Positions 40,425 to 50,852 of a stretch of DNA of 64,000 bases are shown here, in pieces. Source of the DNA: Rhodococcus sp. 105337 (GTDB taxonomy: Bacteria > Actinomycetota > Actinomycetes > Mycobacteriales > Mycobacteriaceae); the NCBI RefSeq assembly GCF_012844225.1, contig NZ_JABAGQ010000007.1, positions 1-64,000 on the forward strand, in the 5' to 3' direction. Under the pieces are notes generated by a model, which had not been told where the DNA came from, ran no database searches, and saw nothing but the letters and a program-made list of their open reading frames with translations. A program made the position numbers and the translations under genes. How positions within the stretch are numbered: the first letter of the stretch is position 1; the number at the start of each line of letters is the position of its first letter.

Positions 40425-43403
40425 TCAGCTCGCGACCTGAACAGTGGATCCCGACCGGCCGCGGATGACGTGCAGCCGGCTCGGGATCCGCTGCCGCATC
40501 TCGTCGACGTGGCTCACCACCCCGACGACCCGACCTCCGGCGCGCAATTCGTCGAGCACTCCCATCACCGCATCCAGGGAGTCCGCGTCGAGGGTGCCGA
40601 ACCCTTCGTCGATGAACATCGTGTCGAGGACCAGTCCGCCGGCTTCCGCTGCGACGACGTCCGCGAGCCCGAGCGCCAGCGCCAGCGACGCCTGAAACGA
40701 CTCGCCGCCGGACAGGGTTTTCGTCGACCTGACCACGCCGGTGTATTCGTCGTGGATGTCGAGCCCCAGGCCACCGCGTCGACCGCGGGTGTCGGCCGCG
40801 TCGGAGTGCACGAACTCGTACCGGCCGCCCGACATCCTGCGCAGTCTCTCGGACGCGGCCTCCGCCACTTCCTCGAGACGCGCCGCGAGCACATAGGAGC
40901 GCAGCGACATCTTCTTGGCATTGGAGCCGCCACCGGCCACGACGTCCGCGAGGTCGGCGAGTTCGGCCTGCTCGTCGCGGAGAGGGACAAGTTTCGCGTA
41001 CGCCTGCTCGAGACGCGCCGTGTAGGCGTCGATGTCGAGGTACCGGCGGGCAGCCTCGGTGGCGGCAGCGTGCGCCCGGTCGAGCGCGGCAGCGCCCGCG
41101 GCGACCGCTGCCCGCGCCCCGGGCACATCGGCCGTCTCGTCTCCGGTGAGAACGGCTATCGCAGGCTCGGCGAGCGTGGCCTGCGCGACCGCCCGTTCGT
41201 TGTCGGCCGCTCGGAGCACACGATCGATCTCGTCGATCCGCTCCCCCAAACGGAGCGCCGCACGCGCAGCGTCGAGGTCGGCGAAACCGGCCTCGGTGGC
41301 GGCGGCGAGCGCCTCGGCGGACCGCTGCTCGGCGACCTTCCTGGCATGGGAGGCCGTCGAGCGCGCATCGAGCAGCGCGGTCGCAGAGGCGGCGAGCTCA
41401 GCGGCCCGGCGACGCCGCGGCGCGAGGGAGTCGGCATCACCGACCGCAGCGGTGATGCGGTTGCGGACCTCCGCGGCCTCGGCGGAGAGCACCGCGGTGC
41501 GGCGGTCCAGGTCTGCGAGTTCGGCCTCGACGCGGCGGATTCGTTCGTCGAGGTCGGTGGCGAGACGGTGCAGTTCGTCGACCGCGGCGCGACGCCGCAC
41601 CAGATGTTCGGCGAGCGCTTTCGCCGCGTCGTGTGCGTAAACCGCGTCGGCGTGACGGACGGTGAGATCCTCGACCGGAACGTTGCCGCAACGCTGACGC
41701 AGCACCGCAACGGCCCCGGAGATCTCGGTTGCCGCGGTCCGCGCGTCGGCGAGCGCTCGCTCCGCGCGCTGTTCCGCAGCCTGTGCGGCGGCCTCGTCGT
41801 TCTTCGTGACCGTGTCCGGCGCCGGGACGGCGGGAGCGGGATGCTCTGTGGCACCGCAGACTTCGCACGGCTCGCCGGCGGTGAGCCGGGCCGCCAGTTC
41901 GGCGGCCATCCCCTCGATACGGCGACGCCGGATGTCGAGATGCCTGTCGCGGGCGTCGTTGAATGCCGAGTGCAACGTCAGCACCCGTTGCTGTGCTCGT
42001 TCGAGGTCGGTGCCGAGCGCGGCGAGTTCGACTGCGGCACCGAGAGAATCCGCGGCGCGGTCGCGGGCGGCGACAAGTCCCGGGAGGGACGCGGCGGCCT
42101 GCTCCGACTCGCTCACCGCGGCGACCGCGGCAGCGAGCCGGTCGGGCAGTGCAGCGCGCTCGGCGACCCGTGTCGTGTGGTCGTCGCCGAGGGCGCGGCG
42201 GCGCTGGGCCACTCGGCCCAGGTCCGCCTCGATCGTTGCCACGTGCCGATGCTGCTCGAGCAGATCGTCGAGCCGCGCAACCTCCGCCGACCATTGTTCG
42301 CACCGGGGCCGGATCACGGCGCGGTCGGTGTCTGCGGGAACGTCACCGACCTCTGCCAGCAGTGCCCGGCCTTCATCGTGTTCCTCGAGCGGAGCGCGGG
42401 CTGCGCGCGCGGCCCTGGCAGCAGCCTCCGCGTCCGCGACGGCCCGCGCCGCATCGAGATCGACGACCGAGACCGGAACCGCGCGTCGCGCGGCGTCGCG
42501 CTCGCTGCGCAACCGCTGCCGGTCGGGTTCGGAGGCCGTCAGCGTGTCGAGCACTGTGAGGGCGCCGGCGCGGCGATGCAGATTCTGTTCCAGCGCGACG
42601 GCGGTGTCGAGCGCGCGGCGGTTCTCCGCGTCGACTTCGCGGGCGCGTTCGAGGACCGCGGCGGCGGCATCGCGGGTGTCGGCGGCTTCGGCGGACAACC
42701 GGTGTGCCCACTCGACCGGGTCCGCGTCGGCTCCCGCCTCGATACCCGCGGCGGCGGCCACCTTCGCGGCCAGAAGGTCGACCGTTTTCTGTTGTTCGGC
42801 AAGGAGTTTGCCGCCCGTGCCACGGCGGTCGCGGAACCATTGCTCGACATCCCCGAAGCGAGTCGTGTCGAACAGTCGCTCGAGCAGCTTGCCGCGCTCG
42901 TCGCTGCCCGCGCGCAGGAACTTCGCGAACTCACCCTGCGGCAGAAGCACCACCTGGAAGAACTGTTCGGCGCTCATCCCCAGCAAGCCCTTGACGGCGT
43001 CACCGATGTCGGGGATCCGGGACAGGTTCTCGCCCTGCCCGTCGAGCCAGGTCAGTGTCGCCTTGGCCTGCTGCTTGACAGTGCCGGTGCCCCGCATCTT
43101 GGGACGTTCGTATTCGGGACTGCGTTCGAGGACGATCCGCCGACCCGAGATGGTGGCTTCGAGCCGCACCCGCGGTGCGACACCGGCCGGAGCGTGGTCG
43201 GAGAGGAGGCGCCGGCCGTCGGCGCGGGCCCCGGGAACGGTGCCGTACAAGGCGAAGGCCACAGCGTCGAGGATCGATGTCTTGCCCGCGCCCGTCTGTC
43301 CGTGGAGGAGAAACAAGCCGTCGGAGCCGAGCTCGTCGAAGTCGATCTCGACGGTGCCGGCGAACGGGCCGAACGCCGTGACCTCGAGCGTGTGGAGTCT
43401 CAC
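40425..43403 (-). CDS. sbcC: Exonuclease SbcC (Rad50-type ATPase)
   Basis: A 992-aa SMC-like subunit of the SbcCD nuclease that opens DNA hairpins and processes blocked ends. Walker A HGQTGAGKTSILDAV at about residue 33, then VVLLPQGEFAKFLRAG; two long coiled coils flank the zinc hook GEPCEVCGATEHP (CxxC, near the middle); the C-terminal ATPase half has the signature KTLSGGESFQASLALALGL and Walker B FIDEGFGTLD. The GTG start at 43403 overlaps the sbcD stop (GTGA), fixing the start. Acts with SbcD at palindromic DNA. Confidence 0.95.
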   Translation of the reverse strand: MRLHTLEVTAFGPFAGTVEIDFDELGSDGLFLLHGQTGAGKTSILDAVAFALYGTVPGARADGRRLLSDHAPAGVAPRVRLEATISGRRIVLERSPEYERPKMRGTGTVKQQAKATLTWLDGQGENLSRIPDIGDAVKGLLGMSAEQFFQVVLLPQGEFAKFLRAGSDERGKLLERLFDTTRFGDVEQWFRDRRGTGGKLLAEQQKTVDLLAAKVAAAAGIEAGADADPVEWAHRLSAEAADTRDAAAAVLERAREVDAENRRALDTAVALEQNLHRRAGALTVLDTLTASEPDRQRLRSERDAARRAVPVSVVDLDAARAVADAEAAARAARAARAPLEEHDEGRALLAEVGDVPADTDRAVIRPRCEQWSAEVARLDDLLEQHRHVATIEADLGRVAQRRRALGDDHTTRVAERAALPDRLAAAVAAVSESEQAAASLPGLVAARDRAADSLGAAVELAALGTDLERAQQRVLTLHSAFNDARDRHLDIRRRRIEGMAAELAARLTAGEPCEVCGATEHPAPAVPAPDTVTKNDEAAAQAAEQRAERALADARTAATEISGAVAVLRQRCGNVPVEDLTVRHADAVYAHDAAKALAEHLVRRRAAVDELHRLATDLDERIRRVEAELADLDRRTAVLSAEAAEVRNRITAAVGDADSLAPRRRRAAELAASATALLDARSTASHARKVAEQRSAEALAAATEAGFADLDAARAALRLGERIDEIDRVLRAADNERAVAQATLAEPAIAVLTGDETADVPGARAAVAAGAAALDRAHAAATEAARRYLDIDAYTARLEQAYAKLVPLRDEQAELADLADVVAGGGSNAKKMSLRSYVLAARLEEVAEAASERLRRMSGGRYEFVHSDAADTRGRRGGLGLDIHDEYTGVVRSTKTLSGGESFQASLALALGLADVVAAEAGGLVLDTMFIDEGFGTLDADSLDAVMGVLDELRAGGRVVGVVSHVDEMRQRIPSRLHVIRGRSGSTVQVAS

Positions 43404-44584
43404 GCGGGCACATCCGTCCGGGCGCGGTCGGCGCCGGGCAGTACGTCGCCGACGCCCTGCTTGCGGTCGGCGTCGCGCAACGCCTGGCCGATCCACCCGA
43501 GCTCACGAGCCGACGGTGCGGAGCGCACGTCGCCGAGGAACGCCTCGGCGATCTGCACGTCGCTGCGACCGCGCACCTTGTCTCGGTAGGTGCCTTCGGA
43601 GAAGGACGCGGGACGCTGCCACTCGACGTGTACGGCGTGCGGGAACCGTTCCTGCAGCTTGCGCATCGCGTCGAGGGGACGGACCGGGTCGGTGAGTGTG
43701 GCCGAGACGTAGTGCTCGGTCGCTTCGGCGTAGGCGGGATCGCCGAGCAGCGTGTCGAGCGTGCCTGTCAACTTGGTCAGCGGCCGGACCACCGGCAGTT
43801 CGATGCGTTCGACGGACCGGAGACCGGTCTCGTCGAGGTCGGCGATCCACACCGCTTTGCGGTGGGTGCGTTCACCGAAGGAATAGGGCAGCGGAGATCC
43901 GGAGTACCGCACGTGCTCCGCGACGGTCTGCGGCGAATGCAGATGCCCGAGTGCCACGTAGTCGGCGCCGGCGAACGACGCGGCAGAAACCGTCTCGACA
44001 CCACCGACGGAGATCGATCGTTCGGACCCGGTCGGCTCGGCACCGACCACGAACGCGTGCGCGAGCACCACGGTGCGGCCCCCGCGCCGAGCGGCGTCCT
44101 CCCGCACGCGGCGCATCGCGGCATCCAGGATCTCCTGGTGCGAACGCGCTGTGGGCACACCGAGTTCGGTGCGGGTGATCTCGGGCTCGAGATACGGAAG
44201 GCCGTAGAACGCGACCGGCCCGTGCCGGTCCTCCAGGACGACGGGGTGCTCGATCTGCGACACCCGGGTGATCAGGTGCAGACCGCCGTGCGCGGCGAAC
44301 GCTGCTCCGGCTCCGAGCCGCACCGGCGAATCGTGGTTGCCCGAGGTCGCGACGATGACCGCACCGGCCGCGCGGATGGCCTCGAAGCCCGCATTGCACA
44401 CCGCGACCGCGTCGGAACTCGGGATCGAACGGTCGTAGACGTCGCCGGGCACGACGACCACATCGATGTCCTGCTCGGCGACGAGGCCTGCGATCGCGTC
44501 GAGGGCACGACGCTGGTCGGCGAGAAGGTCGACACCGTGGAAGGTGCGCCCGATGTGCCAGTCGGAGGTGTGCAGGATGCGCAT
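43400..44584 (-). CDS. sbcD: Exonuclease SbcD (Mre11-type nuclease)
   Basis: A 394-aa metallophosphoesterase subunit. The di-manganese motifs are intact: HTSDWHIGRTFHG, VVPGDVYDRSIP, TSGNHDSPVRLG, VVLAHAFVVG and ALGHLHSPQ. The C-terminal capping and SbcC-binding region follows. ATG 44584 matches the family's MRILHTSDWH start. Translationally coupled with sbcC; divergent from the rmuC gene, which makes a small DNA-metabolism cluster. Confidence 0.95.
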   Translation of the reverse strand: MRILHTSDWHIGRTFHGVDLLADQRRALDAIAGLVAEQDIDVVVVPGDVYDRSIPSSDAVAVCNAGFEAIRAAGAVIVATSGNHDSPVRLGAGAAFAAHGGLHLITRVSQIEHPVVLEDRHGPVAFYGLPYLEPEITRTELGVPTARSHQEILDAAMRRVREDAARRGGRTVVLAHAFVVGAEPTGSERSISVGGVETVSAASFAGADYVALGHLHSPQTVAEHVRYSGSPLPYSFGERTHRKAVWIADLDETGLRSVERIELPVVRPLTKLTGTLDTLLGDPAYAEATEHYVSATLTDPVRPLDAMRKLQERFPHAVHVEWQRPASFSEGTYRDKVRGRSDVQIAEAFLGDVRSAPSARELGWIGQALRDADRKQGVGDVLPGADRARTDVPA

Positions 44585-44662
44585 GGACACCGACGGTAGA
44601 GCAGCGTTCCGACACCGCCGGGTTCCGGGCGGGTGTCGGACGGATGCGGCATCATGCGCCAC

Positions 44663-45826
44663 ATGACCGCACTCACGGCACTCGGACTGCTCGTGGCCCT
44701 CGTTCTGGGCGCCGTTCTCGGGTGGCTCGCCCGCGCTTCGCGCGACGGTGAACGTGCGGCGCGGGCCGAGTCCGAGCTCGCCGCATTGCGCGGGAACGAA
44801 GCACAGCTGAGGCAGTCGCTGGCCGCGGTGAGCGAGGACGCCGCACGGCGCCAGTCCGGTGCGATCGGCGAGCAGGTGTCGCGTCTGGTGGATCCGCTGC
44901 ACGACGCGGTGGGCGCCCTGGCCCGGCAGGTCGAGCAGGTCGAGCGGAGCCGCGTGCACGCGTATGCCGGGCTCTCCGAGCAGGTCGAAGGGATGCACCG
45001 GGTGTCGCAGCTGCTGTCCACCCGGACGCAACAGCTCGTCACCGCGCTCCGGGCACCGCAGGTTCGCGGACGCTGGGGTGAGATCCAGCTCGAGCGCGTC
45101 GTCGAACTCGCCGGGATGGTCCGGCACTGCGATTTCGACACGCAGGTCGGCAAGGACGGTGTGCGCCCCGACCTCGTCGTCTACCTGGCGGGCGGCAAAC
45201 AGATCGTGGTCGATGCGAAGGTGCCGTTCGCCGCCTACCTCGATGCCGCCGAAGCCGATGATCCCGCCGAGCGCACCAAGCACCTGACCCGCCACGCGCG
45301 CCAGCTACGCACCCACGTGGACCAGTTGTCCGCCAAGGCCTACTGGGAGTCGTTCGACCCGAGCCCCGAGTTCGTGGTGCTGTTCGTCCCGGGCGATCCG
45401 TTTCTCGATGCCGCGCTGGGTGCCGATCCCGATCTGCTCGAGTACGCCTTCGCGCGGAACGTCATCCTCTCGACCCCCACGACGCTCGTGGCGCTGTTGC
45501 GCACCATCGCGCATACCTGGAGGCAGGAGGCGCTGTCCCGCGACGCCGCGACGATCCACCGGCTGGGCCGCGAGTTGTATCAGCGTCTGGGCGCGGTCGG
45601 TTCCCATCTCGACCGCCTCGGGTCACAGCTGGGCAAGGCAGTCGAGACCTTCAATGTCACGGTGTCGTCGATGGAGACGAGGGTGGGAGTCACAGCCCGC
45701 AAGCTCCACGACTTGGAGATCTTCGACGGCGACGTACCCGAGATACGACGGGTCGACGCCTGGCCGCGCCGGAGCACGCAACAGGGCAGAACGGAATCCG
45801 ACGGTCCTGTCGACGAAGCAAGCTGA
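44663..45826 (+). CDS. rmuC: DNA recombination protein RmuC
   Basis: A 387-aa protein with an N-terminal membrane helix (LTALGLLVALVLGAVLGWLA), a long coiled coil (about 30-150) and the RmuC endonuclease-like core: VRGRWGEIQLERVVELAGMV, VRPDLVVYLAGGKQIVVDAK and AYWESFDPSPEFVVLFVPGD. RmuC limits inverted-repeat rearrangement in E. coli and has been tied to antiphage and recombination functions. ATG 44663 places the helix at the very N-terminus. It is divergent from sbcD, sharing an 80-bp promoter region. Confidence 0.93.
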   Translation: MTALTALGLLVALVLGAVLGWLARASRDGERAARAESELAALRGNEAQLRQSLAAVSEDAARRQSGAIGEQVSRLVDPLHDAVGALARQVEQVERSRVHAYAGLSEQVEGMHRVSQLLSTRTQQLVTALRAPQVRGRWGEIQLERVVELAGMVRHCDFDTQVGKDGVRPDLVVYLAGGKQIVVDAKVPFAAYLDAAEADDPAERTKHLTRHARQLRTHVDQLSAKAYWESFDPSPEFVVLFVPGDPFLDAALGADPDLLEYAFARNVILSTPTTLVALLRTIAHTWRQEALSRDAATIHRLGRELYQRLGAVGSHLDRLGSQLGKAVETFNVTVSSMETRVGVTARKLHDLEIFDGDVPEIRRVDAWPRRSTQQGRTESDGPVDEAS

Positions 45827-45850
45827 CGCCGCCGCGCTAGTGTTTAGCTC

Positions 45851-46774
45851 GTGTCTGCAACCCAACGTGCCCGCTCGGCGGTGCCGCTCGACACGCGGTC
45901 GTTGATTTCGACGGTGCCGGGCGTGCCGTGGTGGGGTGCGCTCACCATCGCGGCGGGGTCCACCGCCGTCGGGATTCTGATCGACGCCGCGCGTGGCAAC
46001 GAACTCACTTCCGCGTTCACCGCCTTCTACGTGCTCGGATGCATCGCGGCAGTCGTCGCGGTGCGCCATCGTGGGCTGTTCACCGCCATGGCACAACCGC
46101 CGCTGCTTCTCATGGTGGCGGTCCCCCTGGGCCAGGAGATCATTTCGACGGGAAGCTCGTCGGGCCTCAAAGACCTCCTGCTCAACGTCGCGTACCCGCT
46201 GGTGAACAGGTTCCCGGCCATGCTTCTCGCCACGGTCGTCGCGCTCCTGATCGGCGGTTTCCGGATCTACGCCGCTCAGCAGAGCGCGGGAGGAGCACGT
46301 TCGCGTGCCCCGCGGCAGCGCGCACGTTCGGCATCGAGGACACGTGCCGCAGGTCGCCGGACGGCAGATCGCGACAGCGAGCCGAGACGGACACGCAGCG
46401 CTCCGCGTACGACTCCCAGGTCCGCCAAGCCGTCGGCTGCGGCGGGCGCCGCGCCCGTGCGCAAGGCACCGCCGCCGACCGCATCGGTACGCGACGTCAC
46501 CGACAGCCGGGCCGAACCCGCGCCCAGACGCCGCCCTGCCCCGGTCGGCGACGGTGCGCGCGCCGTCGACCCCGCGCCGCCCGTCGCACGCACGCCACGG
46601 CGCCCGCGTCCGCCTCGCACAGATTTCGTGCCGCCGGCCGACGAGCGCGCCCCGCGCCGCCGTCCGCCGGCAGCCGAGCCGGTCCGCAGGGAGCCGCGTC
46701 CGGCCGTCGCACCGCATCCCGCGCCGGCGTACGACCCGCCGCAGGTGCGGTACCGCGACCGCTACGAAGACTGA
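45851..46774 (+). CDS. DUF6542-like membrane protein with Pro/Arg-rich tail
   Basis: A 307-aa protein. Residues 1-140 carry about four membrane helices (VPWWGALTIAAGSTAVGILI, AFYVLGCIAAVVAV, PPLLLMVAVPLGQEI, FPAMLLATVVALLIGG); residues 150-307 are a disordered, Arg/Pro/Ala-rich cytoplasmic tail. The membrane part matches the DUF6542 family found beside ispH in mycolic-acid actinobacteria (position of Rv1111c). GTG start 45851. The basic tail may bind nucleic acid or anionic lipid; function unknown. Confidence 0.75.
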   Translation: MSATQRARSAVPLDTRSLISTVPGVPWWGALTIAAGSTAVGILIDAARGNELTSAFTAFYVLGCIAAVVAVRHRGLFTAMAQPPLLLMVAVPLGQEIISTGSSSGLKDLLLNVAYPLVNRFPAMLLATVVALLIGGFRIYAAQQSAGGARSRAPRQRARSASRTRAAGRRTADRDSEPRRTRSAPRTTPRSAKPSAAAGAAPVRKAPPPTASVRDVTDSRAEPAPRRRPAPVGDGARAVDPAPPVARTPRRPRPPRTDFVPPADERAPRRRPPAAEPVRREPRPAVAPHPAPAYDPPQVRYRDRYED

Positions 46775-46807
46775 TCCGGGCGGACCGCTACGCGGACCGG
46801 CCGACGG

Positions 46808-47806
46808 TCAGTGGCGCGCCGCGCGCAGCTCGCGCGGCAGGGCGAACACCAACGTCTCGTTGGCCGTGGTCACCGACCGCACGTCGTGGAAACCGTGCTC
46901 GTCGAGCAGATCGACGACGCCCTGCACCAGAATCTCGGGCACCGACGCACCCGAGGTGATGCCCACCGTCTCGACGCCCTCGAGCCATGCCGGGTCGACT
47001 TCGCGGGCGTAGTCGACCAGGTAGGCCGCACGCGCACCGGCATTGAGCGCCACTTCGACGAGACGCACCGAGTTCGAGGAGTTGCGTGACCCGACGACGA
47101 TGACGAGGTCGCACTCGGGGGCCATGGCCTTCACCGCGACCTGCCGGTTCTGGGTGGCGTAGCAGATGTCGTCGCTCGGCGGATCCTGCAGCTGCGGGAA
47201 CTTCTCCCGGAGTCGCTGCACGGTCTGCATCGTCTCGTCCACGCTGAGCGTGGTCTGGGAGAGCCAGATGACCTTCTCCGGGTCACGGATCGTCACAGAA
47301 TCCACGGCGTCGGGTCCGTCGACGAGCTGGACATGCTCGGGGGCCTCGCCGGCGGTGCCTTCGACCTCTTCGTGGCCCTCGTGGCCGATGAGCAGGATGT
47401 CGTAGTCGTCGCGCGCGAACCGCTTGGCTTCCTGGTGGACCTTGGTCACCAAGGGGCAGGTCGCGTCGATGGTGCGGAGTTCACGTTCTGCGGCGGACTG
47501 GTGCACTGCCGGTGACACACCGTGTGCCGAGAACACCAGCACCGATCCCGGCGGAACCTCGTCGGTTTCGTCGACGAAGACCACACCACGATCGGCGAGA
47601 GTCTCGACGACGTGCCGGTTGTGCACGATTTCCTTGCGGACGTACAGGGGTGCTCCGTACTTGTCGAGGGCCTTCTCGACCGTTTCGACAGCCCTGTCGA
47701 CACCGGCGCAGTAACCGCGCGGTTCGGCGAGGAGCACTCGTTTGCCCGAGGCCGCGCTATGGGCCGATCGAGTGATCCCGACTTCGAGTGGAACAGACGC
47801 AGACAT
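46808..47806 (-). CDS. ispH: 4-hydroxy-3-methylbut-2-enyl diphosphate reductase
   Basis: A 332-aa cytosolic iron-sulphur enzyme of the last MEP-pathway step, producing IPP and DMAPP. The three cluster cysteines are visible in [21 protein letters not shown] and [11 protein letters not shown]; substrate residues include [22 protein letters not shown] and RNSSNS. The N-terminal 22 residues before [12 protein letters not shown] are a variable extension. It supplies precursors for the Z-prenyl synthase at the right of the window. Orthologue of lytB2/ispH by context. Divergent from the lipid-droplet-type gene. Confidence 0.97.
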   Translation of the reverse strand: MSASVPLEVGITRSAHSAASGKRVLLAEPRGYCAGVDRAVETVEKALDKYGAPLYVRKEIVHNRHVVETLADRGVVFVDETDEVPPGSVLVFSAHGVSPAVHQSAAERELRTIDATCPLVTKVHQEAKRFARDDYDILLIGHEGHEEVEGTAGEAPEHVQLVDGPDAVDSVTIRDPEKVIWLSQTTLSVDETMQTVQRLREKFPQLQDPPSDDICYATQNRQVAVKAMAPECDLVIVVGSRNSSNSVRLVEVALNAGARAAYLVDYAREVDPAWLEGVETVGITSGASVPEILVQGVVDLLDEHGFHDVRSVTTANETLVFALPRELRAARH

Positions 47807-47884
47807 ACCACCAGAGTACGGGCCGGGTGATCCCCGGGCCCGGCTCGGCTACCAATCATGCGGTTCATCGGGCAGGCTTGAGGG

Positions 47885-48568
47885 ATGATCCGTCCACCGT
47901 TCATGGCACGGGTGGCCGCCGGCATGGCCGTCACCGCCTACGAAGAGACCCTCAAACTGCCGAGTACCGCTGTCTCGCTTCCGATGACGACGGTGAGCCA
48001 GATCCTTCAGACGACGATGCGGTTTCAGCAGGTGCTGACGTCGCTGGCGATCAAGGGCGATCATCTTTTCGAATCTCTCGGCGCACGCCCCGAGGAGAAC
48101 CCGGAGTGGGCGGTGTTCGACGAGTCCGCTCCATCGGACACGAACACCGGCACCGGCGCAGGTACCGGCACGAACGGTGAGGGGTCGGCCACCCCCGGCC
48201 GCTTCGCCCTGTATTCGACACCTCCACCGGTTGCCGACGACGAACCAGCCCCCTCCGCCGCCGAGAAGCCCGCGTCCGAGGCGGCGGCACCGGCGCCGAG
48301 GAAGCGTGCGGCGAAGAAGGCCGCCGGCAAGTCTGCCGCTGCGAAATCCACCGCCACGAAGACCGCCGCCACCAAGACCGCCGACGTTCCCGAGATCGTC
48401 GAGTATCTCGACTACGACTCGCTGACGCTCGCGCAGTTGCGCGCGCGTCTTCGTACCCTCTCGGCCGAGGATCTCACCGCTCTGCTCGACTATGAGACCG
48501 CACACGCGGCGCGCGCCCCGTTCATGACGATGCTGTCGAACCGGGTCACGACCGTGCGTGACAAGTGA
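47885..48568 (+). CDS. Lipid-droplet-associated-type helical protein upstream of xseA
   Basis: A 227-aa protein in the position of Rv1109c. Residues 1-75 form amphipathic helices ([37 protein letters not shown]), which in this family are thought to bind lipid surfaces. Residues 85-165 are a low-complexity Ala/Lys/Pro linker with [24 protein letters not shown] repeats. The C-terminal 60 residues ([33 protein letters not shown]) hold a YD-L...YE-AH--R motif also found at the end of the 318-aa protein at 20337-21293. Its stop overlaps the xseA GTG. Function inferred from family name only. Confidence 0.75.
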   Translation: MIRPPFMARVAAGMAVTAYEETLKLPSTAVSLPMTTVSQILQTTMRFQQVLTSLAIKGDHLFESLGARPEENPEWAVFDESAPSDTNTGTGAGTGTNGEGSATPGRFALYSTPPPVADDEPAPSAAEKPASEAAAPAPRKRAAKKAAGKSAAAKSTATKTAATKTADVPEIVEYLDYDSLTLAQLRARLRTLSAEDLTALLDYETAHAARAPFMTMLSNRVTTVRDK

Positions 48569-49812
48569 CGGCGGCGCAATCCGCGGCGCGGCCCAATTCT
48601 CCGGAGAATCCGTGGCCGGTCCGCACCGTCTCGCAGAAGGTCGCCGGGTGGATCGATCGGCTCGGCACCATCTGGGTCGAAGGCCAGGTCACCCAGATCA
48701 ATGCGCGCCCGGGCACCCGGACAGCGTTCCTGACCCTGCGCGATGCCTCCGTCGACATGTCGTTGCCGGTGACGTGCGCCCCTCAGTTGCTGCAGGACTC
48801 ACCGGTGCCGGTCACCGAGGGCAGCCGCGTCATCATGTTCGGCAAGCTCACCTACTGGGCGGGCCGCGGCACCCTGTCGCTGCGGGTCACGGAGATCCGC
48901 GCCGTCGGAATCGGTGAACTGCTCGCCCGCATCGAACGGCTGCGGAGTCTGCTGACGGCCGAGGGACTGTTCGATCCGCGGCTCAAACGGCCGCTGCCGT
49001 TCCTCCCCCGGCGCATCGGTCTGATCACGGGCAGGGCCAGCGCCGCCGAACGCGACGTGGTGTCGGTGGCTCAGCGACGCTGGCCCGCGGTACAGATCGA
49101 CGTGCGGCACACCACCGTGCAAGGCCCGACCGCTGTGCCGCAGATCCTGGACGCACTCGAGGCCCTGGACGCGGACCCTGCCGTCGACGTGATCATCCTC
49201 GCCCGCGGCGGAGGCAGCGTGGAAGATCTGCTGCCCTTCTCCGACGAGGCGCTGTGCCGGGCCATCGTGGCCTGCACGACCCCCGTGGTCAGTGCCATCG
49301 GACACGAGCCCGACAGCCCGCTGTCCGATCACGTCGCCGATCTGCGAGCCGCGACACCCACCGACGCGGCCAAGCGTGTGGTCCCCGATGCCGTCGCGGA
49401 GCAGATGCTGGTCGACGAACTGCGGGCCCGCTCGGCGTCGGCGCTGCGCAGCTGGGTGCGGCGGGAAGAACACGTGATCGCGCAACTGCGTGACAGACCG
49501 GTGCTGGCCGACCCGTTCCGCGCCCTCGATCGCCGGCACGAGGAGATCGACAGGCTGCGGGAGGCCGGGCGGCGCGACATCGGGCGGACGATCGCGATGG
49601 CGTCGTCGACGCTCGAACACATGCGCGCCCGCTTGAGCACGCTGGGACCGGCTGCGACCCTGGCACGCGGGTACGCCGTCGTGCAGCGGGTCGTGCCCGG
49701 CGGAACCCCCGAGGTGGTGCGTTCGCTGGGCGAGATGCCCATCGGCACCCAGCTCCGGGTGCGGGTGGCCGACGGCGCCGCCCGGGCTGCGGTCATGGGA
49801 CACGAAAAATGA
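48565..49812 (+). CDS. xseA: Exodeoxyribonuclease VII large subunit
   Basis: A 415-aa catalytic subunit of ExoVII, a metal-independent single-strand nuclease. An N-terminal OB-fold ([20 protein letters not shown]) is followed by the catalytic domain [70 protein letters not shown], and a coiled coil ending in the RGYAVVQR box. The GTG start overlaps the upstream stop (GTGA) and the stop overlaps the xseB ATG, giving coupled synthesis. Confidence 0.96.
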   Translation: MTAAQSAARPNSPENPWPVRTVSQKVAGWIDRLGTIWVEGQVTQINARPGTRTAFLTLRDASVDMSLPVTCAPQLLQDSPVPVTEGSRVIMFGKLTYWAGRGTLSLRVTEIRAVGIGELLARIERLRSLLTAEGLFDPRLKRPLPFLPRRIGLITGRASAAERDVVSVAQRRWPAVQIDVRHTTVQGPTAVPQILDALEALDADPAVDVIILARGGGSVEDLLPFSDEALCRAIVACTTPVVSAIGHEPDSPLSDHVADLRAATPTDAAKRVVPDAVAEQMLVDELRARSASALRSWVRREEHVIAQLRDRPVLADPFRALDRRHEEIDRLREAGRRDIGRTIAMASSTLEHMRARLSTLGPAATLARGYAVVQRVVPGGTPEVVRSLGEMPIGTQLRVRVADGAARAAVMGHEK

Positions 49813-50093
49813 CGAATACGAGAACTGAGGCAAGAACTGTGGACGACGCCAACGCCGACGTGCGGGAATTCGGCTACGAGCGGGCGCGAGACGAACTGGT
49901 CGGCGTCGTGAAGATGCTCGAGCAGGGCGGACTCGATCTCGACGAATCCCTTCAGCTGTGGGAGCGCGGCGAAGCGCTCGCCAAGCGCTGCGAGGAGCAT
50001 CTTGCCGGTGCCCGTGAACGTGTCGAGAGCGCGCTTGCCCACGCGGACGACCTCGACTCGGACGAGGACGCCGACGAGTACGACGAGGAGTAG
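49809..50093 (+). CDS. xseB: Exodeoxyribonuclease VII small subunit
   Basis: A 94-aa helical partner of Xse[41 protein letters not shown], with a very acidic tail ([15 protein letters not shown]). ATG 49809 overlaps the xseA stop; GTG 49839 has a better GAGG ribosome site and is a credible start 10 codons later. It ends 7 bp before the convergent DUF4245 gene. Confidence 0.92.
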   Translation: MTNTRTEARTVDDANADVREFGYERARDELVGVVKMLEQGGLDLDESLQLWERGEALAKRCEEHLAGARERVESALAHADDLDSDEDADEYDEE

Positions 50094-50099
50094 GCCCTC

Positions 50100-50669
50100 T
50101 CAGGGCACGATCGGCTCGGCCTGACCCGCGGCGGTGGCCAGGGCGGTCAGCTCGGCCTCGTCGCCTGATCCGCCGATCAGGATGCGGACATCTCCGAAGT
50201 CGGACACCCACAACGGTTCGACGCCTTCGCCGCCGTAGACGACCCATTCGCGTCCGTCGACCTCGCGGAGGTCGGTGACGGCGCGCGAGCCTCCGGCGAC
50301 GAACGACACGAGTTCGGTCTGGCCCGCGTTCGACTGGGTGAACCTGACGTACCGGCCTGCCGGCGTGATGTACCCGACGGTGCTCGAGTCGCCGCCCTCG
50401 GCGCCGGAGATGATGCTGCGGCTACCCGAGTTGGCCTGCCAGTCGTCCGGGACCTCCGGCTGACGGATCGGGAAGCCGAGTTCCTGCGCGTCGTACTGCA
50501 GACCTGCATCGACGTCGAAGGACGGCACCGGACCGGCGGTCGGTCCACCCGGACTGAACGAGCACTGGCTGGCGATCGCAGCGATGAGAAGACACAGCGC
50601 GACCAACGGAATCAGCGACCAGGCCATGTCGCGGGAGTCGTTCAGGATGCGGGGTTTGTCGGATGCCAC
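50100..50669 (-). CDS. DUF4245 membrane-anchored protein
   Basis: A 189-aa protein in the place of Rv1100. One N-terminal helix (MAWSLIPLVALCLLIAAIAS) anchors an extracytoplasmic domain with the DUF4245 pattern: FDVDAGLQYDAQELGFPIRQ, PDDWQANSGSRS, STVGYITPAGRYVRFTQSNA, and REWVVYGGEG. The GTG at 50669 (VASDKPRILNDSRD) is the family start; the large open frame upstream runs antisense through glpX and is not coding. Divergent from glpX; function unknown but conserved with central carbon genes. Confidence 0.85.
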   Translation of the reverse strand: MASDKPRILNDSRDMAWSLIPLVALCLLIAAIASQCSFSPGGPTAGPVPSFDVDAGLQYDAQELGFPIRQPEVPDDWQANSGSRSIISGAEGGDSSTVGYITPAGRYVRFTQSNAGQTELVSFVAGGSRAVTDLREVDGREWVVYGGEGVEPLWVSDFGDVRILIGGSGDEAELTALATAAGQAEPIVP

Positions 50670-50852
50670 CCATCCAGTCTGACAGCCCGATGCCGGGCGT
50701 GCCGACGCCGCCCGGGTCCGGCAGCCTGCGCGACCGGCGGTGGTGAGACAATCAGGACGCGATACACGTATCGGATCGTGCGGGCGCCGAACGGCGGCCG
50801 CCCACGTGCCGGCGCCCCGCGTCGACCGAAAATCTTCAGGAGGCAGTAGCCC

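Noticed and set aside
40470-43589. A 1039-codon plus-strand frame over sbcC
   Set aside because: Shadow of sbcC, whose ATPase and zinc-hook motifs are on the other strand.
50094-50106. Short hairpin GCCCT/AGGGC between xseB and the DUF4245 gene
   Set aside because: Only a 5-bp stem and no T-run; too weak to call a terminator.
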